From: Lachnospiraceae bacterium
GTDB taxonomy: Bacteria; Bacillota; Clostridia; Lachnospirales; Lachnospiraceae
DNA length: 64,000 nucleotides
Assembly (NCBI GenBank): GCA_015057515.1
Contig: SVED01000001.1
Location: forward strand, 1 to 64,000
Reading direction: 5' to 3'
Of this stretch, positions 58,579 to 64,000 are shown piece by piece. The notes under the pieces were generated by a model. That model worked only from the letters and a program-made list of their open reading frames with translations, had not been told where the DNA came from and did no database searches. Both the position numbers and the translations under genes were made by a program. Positions within the stretch are counted from its first letter, which is position 1. Every line of letters begins with the position of its first letter.

Positions 58579-59703
58579 ATGAAAGTAGAAAAGTTAGTTG
58601 AAATTATAGGTTCAGATTTTTATACAGGTGTACCGGATTCACAGCTTAGAGCTTTATGTGACTATCTGATGGATACCTATGGTATTGATAAGAAGCATCA
58701 TATGATAGCCGCCAACGAGGGTAACTGTGCAGCTTTGGCAGCAGGTTACCATCTTGCAACAGGGAAGGTACCTGTTGTATATATGCAGAATTCTGGCGAA
58801 GGTAATATTATTAATCCGGTAGCATCTCTTTTGAATGACAAGGTGTATGCCATTCCAGTGATTTTTATTGTGGGGTGGAGAGGTGAACCGGGAGTTCATG
58901 ATGAGCCACAGCACATATATCAGGGTGAAGTCACTGTTAAGCTTTTAGAAGATATGGATATTAAGCCCTTTGTTATTGGAAAGGAAACTACGGAGGAAGA
59001 GCTTCTTCAGGTGATGGAGGATTATAAAAAGATACTTGCTGTTGGCAAGAATGTTGCCTTTGTTATTCGTAAGGGAGCTATATCTTACGACAAGAAAGTC
59101 GCTTACAAAAATGACAATTCTATGGTTCGTGAAGATATTATCAAGCACATTATAGCTGTTACAGGAGAGGACCCTATTGTATCTACAACAGGAAAGGCAA
59201 GTCGTGAGCTTTTTGAGGCAAGAGAGGCTTTAGCCCAGGGACATAAGTATGATTTTCTCACTGTAGGTTCCATGGGACACAGTTCATCCATAGCTCTTGG
59301 AGTAGCTATTAACAAGCCAGAAACTAAGGTATGGTGTGTTGACGGGGATGGAGCAGTGCTTATGCACATGGGTTCTATGGCGGTTCTCGGTGCGAATGCT
59401 CCGGCAAACATGGTTCATGTAATTATTAACAATGGTGCTCATGAGACAGTGGGAGGTATGCCGACGGTTGCAGCTAATATAGACTTTGTGGCAATTGCAA
59501 AGGCATGTGGATATCCGTACGCCGTTTCTGTAGATAACTTTGAAGAATTGGATAGTGAGCTTAAAGATGCAAAGACAAGAAATACGCTTAGTATGATTGA
59601 GGTTAAGTGCTCCATAGGTGCAAGAGAAGACTTGGGAAGGCCTACAACAACAGCCTTGGAGAATAAGCAAAATTTTATGGATTATTTGAAAGTTTGTAAA
59701 TAA
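58579..59703 (+). CDS. Phosphonopyruvate decarboxylase (TPP-dependent)
   Basis: FYTGVPDSQLRALCDYL, ANEGNCAALAAGYHLATGK, VGWRGEPGVHDEPQH, GSMGHSSSIALG. Confidence 0.96.
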   Translation: MKVEKLVEIIGSDFYTGVPDSQLRALCDYLMDTYGIDKKHHMIAANEGNCAALAAGYHLATGKVPVVYMQNSGEGNIINPVASLLNDKVYAIPVIFIVGWRGEPGVHDEPQHIYQGEVTVKLLEDMDIKPFVIGKETTEEELLQVMEDYKKILAVGKNVAFVIRKGAISYDKKVAYKNDNSMVREDIIKHIIAVTGEDPIVSTTGKASRELFEAREALAQGHKYDFLTVGSMGHSSSIALGVAINKPETKVWCVDGDGAVLMHMGSMAVLGANAPANMVHVIINNGAHETVGGMPTVAANIDFVAIAKACGYPYAVSVDNFEELDSELKDAKTRNTLSMIEVKCSIGAREDLGRPTTTALENKQNFMDYLKVCK

Positions 59704-59709
59704 AAAAGT

Positions 59710-59750
59710 AAATCCACCAGTGGCATTTGCCACAGGTGGATTTATTTTTT
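59710..59750. terminator. Bidirectional intrinsic terminator between convergent genes
   Basis: AAATCCACC-a-GTGGC-ATTT-GCCAC-a-GGTGGATTT flanked by A- and T-rich runs. Confidence 0.9.
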
Positions 59751-61211
59751 AAACTTGTGTAGAAGTTGACTGCTTAATTCCAGAGTAAGCTTATCTTTGG
59801 TTATAAATAGTGTAACTATATAAACTCCAAAGAATATAGCTGCACCTATTAACAAGGTCATAAAAATACCAAGATTCAGCTGCCATCCTATAATGACGGT
59901 AAGGCTTGCAATAAGGCCTGTTAGGGCAATTTTGAATAGTGGAATTTGCGAGAACAATTGTACCAGCTTATCTCTTATAAAAAACAGCTGAATGAAAAGT
60001 ACTACAAACTCTGCAACCAAGGTGCCTATAGCGGCACCGGCCACGCCATAATCCGGAATAAGAATAAAGTTAAGGACAAGGTCAACTATTGCTCCAGCAA
60101 TTTCGGATATTAGTACCTGTTTTTCCATTCCAAGAGGAATCATCATCTGTATACCGGTTAAATTACTTATGCCAATAAGTATAAGGGTTGGCATAATAAT
60201 TTGCATAGGTAAAACAGCGTCTATATACTCCTTGCCAGACAAAAGTAAAATGCTTTCCCTGGCATAAAGGCCAAAGAAAAGTGCCATAGGGATAGCTGCA
60301 AGTAATATAAAATGCATAGTCTTTTTTAGAATTCTGTAAAATTCATCCATCATTCCCTTTTCAACATACTGGGATGCCCTAGGAAGCAATACTACACTGG
60401 CAGAGGTTACAATGCTAGTTAAAATAATTCTAATTTTTACTGCGGCTGTATATATACCAACCTCCGCATCCCCCTTCATAAATCCCAGCATAACGCTGTC
60501 AAGATTTGTATAAATAGTTGTGGCCACAGACATGAAGAAAAAGGTGAGCATAGGTTTGATGTGTTTTTTTAATGTATAGCCACCTAAAGGTTTTAAAATA
60601 ATTTTTTTTCTAAGGTTGATAAAGTTTAAAATATTTGAGGCGGAAGTCGCAAATATAGTTACGCCACCATAGATTATATAATCATTCTGGTTGTGAATAA
60701 GGGCAAACATAGCGATTATGCCTATAACCTTGAAGATGATGGAACGAAGCGTTATATAGGTATATTCCTCTAATGCTTTGTATAGCCATTCTACGCCAAG
60801 GGCATTTAAAAGTATTGTGATGCACATAACGAAAAACAATTCTTTTTCCCGGCTAAAGCGAGGTATAGAGGCAATGGAGATGCCAAAGGCTATATATGCA
60901 AGAATTACCATAACTAGATTTATGATAAGTAATTCGTGAACAGTCTTAGAAAGTTTTTCCTTATCGTCTCTTACTTTGGCGCAAGCCCTTATGCCATAAG
61001 TAGGTATACCGAGCTGTGCAAACATAGAAAAATACGCAATTATGGACGTGACAAAAGAAACCCTGCCTGTGCCTACCGGTAACAGAACCCTTGTTGCATA
61101 AGGGAATGTAATAAGTGGAAATATAATAGTAGACAGAGTGAGTATTCCGTTCATTATCATATTAAATTTAATGGATTTTGTTTTTGTACTCATAATAAAT
61201 AATTGTAGCAC
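59742..61211 (-). CDS. Polysaccharide flippase (Wzx-like), second copy
   Basis: IKFNMIMNGILTLSTIIFPLITFPYATRVLLPVGTGRVSFVTSIIAYF; ~14 TM helices. Confidence 0.93.
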   Translation of the reverse strand: MLQLFIMSTKTKSIKFNMIMNGILTLSTIIFPLITFPYATRVLLPVGTGRVSFVTSIIAYFSMFAQLGIPTYGIRACAKVRDDKEKLSKTVHELLIINLVMVILAYIAFGISIASIPRFSREKELFFVMCITILLNALGVEWLYKALEEYTYITLRSIIFKVIGIIAMFALIHNQNDYIIYGGVTIFATSASNILNFINLRKKIILKPLGGYTLKKHIKPMLTFFFMSVATTIYTNLDSVMLGFMKGDAEVGIYTAAVKIRIILTSIVTSASVVLLPRASQYVEKGMMDEFYRILKKTMHFILLAAIPMALFFGLYARESILLLSGKEYIDAVLPMQIIMPTLILIGISNLTGIQMMIPLGMEKQVLISEIAGAIVDLVLNFILIPDYGVAGAAIGTLVAEFVVLFIQLFFIRDKLVQLFSQIPLFKIALTGLIASLTVIIGWQLNLGIFMTLLIGAAIFFGVYIVTLFITKDKLTLELSSQLLHKFKK

Positions 61212-61255
61212 GTTACTGTACTTAGTTCAAATATTTTAAAATATTGTTTAAACCG

Positions 61256-61284
61256 TTGACATAAAAGCGTTCAGTAGATAAAAT
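61256..61284 (+). promoter_or_regulatory. Putative promoter of Wzz-like gene
   Basis: TTGACA (61256-61261), 17-nt spacer, TAAAAT (61279-61284). Confidence 0.6.
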
Positions 61285-61336
61285 TACAGTATCTGTGTTA
61301 AGAACTAATGATAGTATGTATGAAAGGAAGAAATAT

Positions 61337-62755
61337 ATGAAAAACTATAACGATGCCAGAGAGATTAACCTTGTTGATATGCTCTGGTCCATATGCCTTA
61401 AGTGGCGTTCCATTATTCTCTGGGGAATTATAATTGCCCTTATCGCCGGAGGACTTGGATACTATAATGCCACAAAGGTTATAGATATTGAAACCATTGA
61501 ACTTAAGGAAGATGAGGAGCAGGATATTGAATATTATCTCGCATACAAGAGCCTCTACGAAACTCAGGAGGATTACAATGATTATGCGCCTCTTATGACT
61601 CTGGATGCAAACGATTTTTATTCAAATGTACTTATCTACTATGTTGATAACCATTACGCAGTGGAATATCCGGTAGTAGATGAAAAAGATAACATAGCAT
61701 CTTTAATACAAGCATACAAGGGGTCAATTAAGACGGAGGCTATGGCTGATGACATCGCTTCGACACTTGATATGGATGTAAAGTCTATATCTTATGCAAC
61801 TGAATATATTGATTTGGATAACGTCTATGGAGACACAGTTATTCATAAATCTATAGATGAGAACAATTCATTCGTTATAACTATATATGGTGATACTAAG
61901 GAGTCCTGTCAGCAAATTTCTGATTTAGTTATAGCTACAATAGCGAATGGTCAACCTGCTATGGTTGAACAATTTGGGGAACATGATATTACACTTGTGA
62001 GTCAGGATTTACAAAAAGTGGCTGATATAGATTTAGCTACATACCAGAAGAAAAATATTGATAACCTTACTAGCTATAAGGTTTCTTTAGAAACAAAAGC
62101 AGAGGGCTTATCAAGAGCTGCAGCGGACTATGTAAACGCAGTTGTAAAGGCAGAAGAGGAAGAAGAGGAAGAAAGCAACCTGGGAACTATAGTTAAATAT
62201 GCTATTATAGGATTTATCCTTGGAATGTTCCTTGCGTTCTTTATTATTGCACTCAAGTATATTATTTCTAACAGACTCCGTATTACAGATGGCTTTGAGA
62301 AGATGTTTGATGTAAAGCTTTTAGGCTGTCTTCCAAACCAATCACAGGGCAAGAAGAAAATATTTAGATTTATAGATAATATATTTATTAAAAAGATTAA
62401 TAAGAACAAGCGTATAATTGCAACTGAGGACTCTCTGTCCATGATAGTTTCTCAGATAGGTCTTCTCGCCAAGAAAGACAATATTACAGATATATTTGCA
62501 ACGGGTACTACTATATCTGAGCTTGGTGAGGAGTTAGCTAAAGAGTTATCAAAATCCCTCAAGGAAAAGGATATTGATTTATCAGTGGGACAGTCTATAT
62601 TAAGTGACGCTTCCTCACTTGAGAAAGCTACAAATGCTTCCGGTATTCTTCTTTTTGAAAAGGCAAATAAAGCACACTACGGTGATATAAGTAGACAGTT
62701 GGATACTTGTGAGAGACTTAATCTTAAGGTTGTTGGAGCTGTTGTCATAGAATAG
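61337..62755 (+). CDS. Wzz/chain-length-determinant-like protein with C-terminal kinase-like domain lacking a recognisable Walker A
   Basis: Two TM helices flanking an extracytoplasmic domain; C-terminus resembles CpsD/BY-kinase fold ending but no GxxGxGK(S/T) motif visible. Confidence 0.75.
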   Translation: MKNYNDAREINLVDMLWSICLKWRSIILWGIIIALIAGGLGYYNATKVIDIETIELKEDEEQDIEYYLAYKSLYETQEDYNDYAPLMTLDANDFYSNVLIYYVDNHYAVEYPVVDEKDNIASLIQAYKGSIKTEAMADDIASTLDMDVKSISYATEYIDLDNVYGDTVIHKSIDENNSFVITIYGDTKESCQQISDLVIATIANGQPAMVEQFGEHDITLVSQDLQKVADIDLATYQKKNIDNLTSYKVSLETKAEGLSRAAADYVNAVVKAEEEEEEESNLGTIVKYAIIGFILGMFLAFFIIALKYIISNRLRITDGFEKMFDVKLLGCLPNQSQGKKKIFRFIDNIFIKKINKNKRIIATEDSLSMIVSQIGLLAKKDNITDIFATGTTISELGEELAKELSKSLKEKDIDLSVGQSILSDASSLEKATNASGILLFEKANKAHYGDISRQLDTCERLNLKVVGAVVIE

Positions 62756-62760
62756 TATAA

Positions 62761-62814
62761 AAAAGAAATAGAGGGATGTGGACAGTTATTGTTCGCATCC
62801 TTCTATTTCTTTTT
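62761..62814. terminator. Bidirectional terminator
   Basis: AAAAGAAATAGA...TCTATTTCTTTT. Confidence 0.8.
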
Positions 62815-62839
62815 AAGGGTATTTTAAATTAAGAATATT

Positions 62840-63898
62840 TTATGAGTTTATGGCATCTATAATTGTATTAACTAATAAATCGTTTTGCGTTGGCTTCATA
62901 AAACAAAATCTTATATAGGTGTTGTCAAGGCCTCTGATGTTTTCACAGTTTCTGATTACGATTCCTTTTAACTTGCAGGCATCTACAATTTTTTGAGCTG
63001 TGGTCTCAACATCCAGTAATTTAACTAACATAAAGTTGGCGAAAGGCTTGTAGAGTTTAACCTTTTTGCAGGTTGCCATAGCAGAATATATAAGGTTACG
63101 TTCAGTATAAATCTGAGAACGAGACTCTTCAATGTACTTGGTATCACGGAACATAGTGAGGCAGGCAACAGCAGTAAGTGAAGAAATGCTGTTAGTTGTT
63201 GCCTTAGTTTCGATAGTGGACATATGCTCTTTGTTGTTCATAATAGCATAGGCAAGTCTAAGTCCAGGAACTGCAAAGAACTTAGAAACACTTCGTAAAA
63301 CAGCTATGTTGTCGTATTCTTCTACAAGAGGAACAGATGTTAAATCTTTGTAATCCTCTGTAAACTCTATATACATTTCGTCAATGATTAAGAAAATATC
63401 TAATTCCTTACATACTTCAGCCAGAGTCTCTAAATCATCCCTGCTGATAATTTGGGATGTAGGGTTGTTAGGGTTGCCAATAATAATCATATCCAAAGAA
63501 GAATCAAGGCTGCCTACAAAATCAGCCAAGTCAAACTGATAATTTTTGGACTCTTCCAGCTCGTAATAAACCATCTCGCAGTCGTGAGTTTTTAGAACTG
63601 TTTCATATTCAGAAAATGTTGGAACCAAAACCATTGCTCTTTTTGGCTCGATGGCAATAGCGTACTTGTGAAGTAAGTCGGCAGAACCATTTGCAAGTAC
63701 TATGTGATCGGCGTCACATTTGAGGTAAACTGCAATAGCTGACTTGAGGTTGCCGTAGTAATCGCCAGGGTAGCGAATAACAGCATCCATATTGTCACTT
63801 AAAGCCTTTGTTACAGAATCAGGCACTCCCATTGGATTAAGGTTTGCGTTGTATAAAATAGTATCGTATTGTTCTAATCGAAGTGGTGCTTTACTCAT
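62840..63898 (-). CDS. PLP-dependent class I/II aminotransferase-fold enzyme (HisC/CobD-like)
   Basis: NANLNPMGVPDSVTKALSD, IIIGNPNNPTSQ, LIIDEMYIEF, SVSKFFAVPGLRLAY PLP-lysine motif. Confidence 0.9.
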   Translation of the reverse strand: MSKAPLRLEQYDTILYNANLNPMGVPDSVTKALSDNMDAVIRYPGDYYGNLKSAIAVYLKCDADHIVLANGSADLLHKYAIAIEPKRAMVLVPTFSEYETVLKTHDCEMVYYELEESKNYQFDLADFVGSLDSSLDMIIIGNPNNPTSQIISRDDLETLAEVCKELDIFLIIDEMYIEFTEDYKDLTSVPLVEEYDNIAVLRSVSKFFAVPGLRLAYAIMNNKEHMSTIETKATTNSISSLTAVACLTMFRDTKYIEESRSQIYTERNLIYSAMATCKKVKLYKPFANFMLVKLLDVETTAQKIVDACKLKGIVIRNCENIRGLDNTYIRFCFMKPTQNDLLVNTIIDAINS

Positions 63899-64000
63899 AA
63901 TTTGTCCCCCTAAATATCTTTTTAAAAAATACCCCTAATTACTTTTAAATTTAGTGCACTTTGTGTTATAATGTAGTTTGTGATAAAATATAGACTTACT

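Overview
This AT-rich Gram-positive window looks like Lachnospiraceae-type Firmicutes. That taxonomic guess comes from gene content and style only; no search was run. It is a large cell-surface glycopolymer locus. From left to right: (1) Stealth phosphotransferase, galactofuranosyltransferase-like and polyprenyl glycosylphosphotransferase genes. (2) A ~478-bp imperfect palindrome between convergent genes, whose two arms carry two internal modules in swapped order. (3) A minus-strand polymerase-like membrane protein plus an unknown membrane protein. (4) A complete phosphocholine decoration set: LicD, an HTH-LicC-LicA fusion, LicC and a BCCT transporter. (5) A ~25-kb array of secreted choline-binding/CW-repeat proteins: two CAP-domain proteins, one with BspA-type LRRs, then six giant proteins that appear to be repeat-only. 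One of the six is frameshifted, and an Rpn/PD-(D/E)XK-type nuclease gene sits inside the array. (6) dTDP-rhamnose genes, TagD, an MBOAT/AlgX-like O-acetylation pair, several glycosyltransferases, Wzy, Wzx, FdtA/FdtB, a CDP-glycerol phosphotransferase-like protein and a nonsense-interrupted GtrII-like protein. (7) A phosphonate operon: a LicC-like/cytidylyltransferase/PEP-mutase triple fusion, phosphonoacetaldehyde reductase and phosphonopyruvate decarboxylase. (8) A second flippase, a Wzz-like protein with a degenerate kinase-like tail, and a HisC/CobD-like PLP enzyme. The strongest candidate for an under-described system is the physical linkage of phosphocholine synthesis and transfer with a recently expanding family of giant choline-binding-repeat proteins and a second, phosphonate (probably 2-hydroxyethylphosphonate) head-group pathway. 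No rRNA, tRNA, CRISPR array or clear prophage was recognised.
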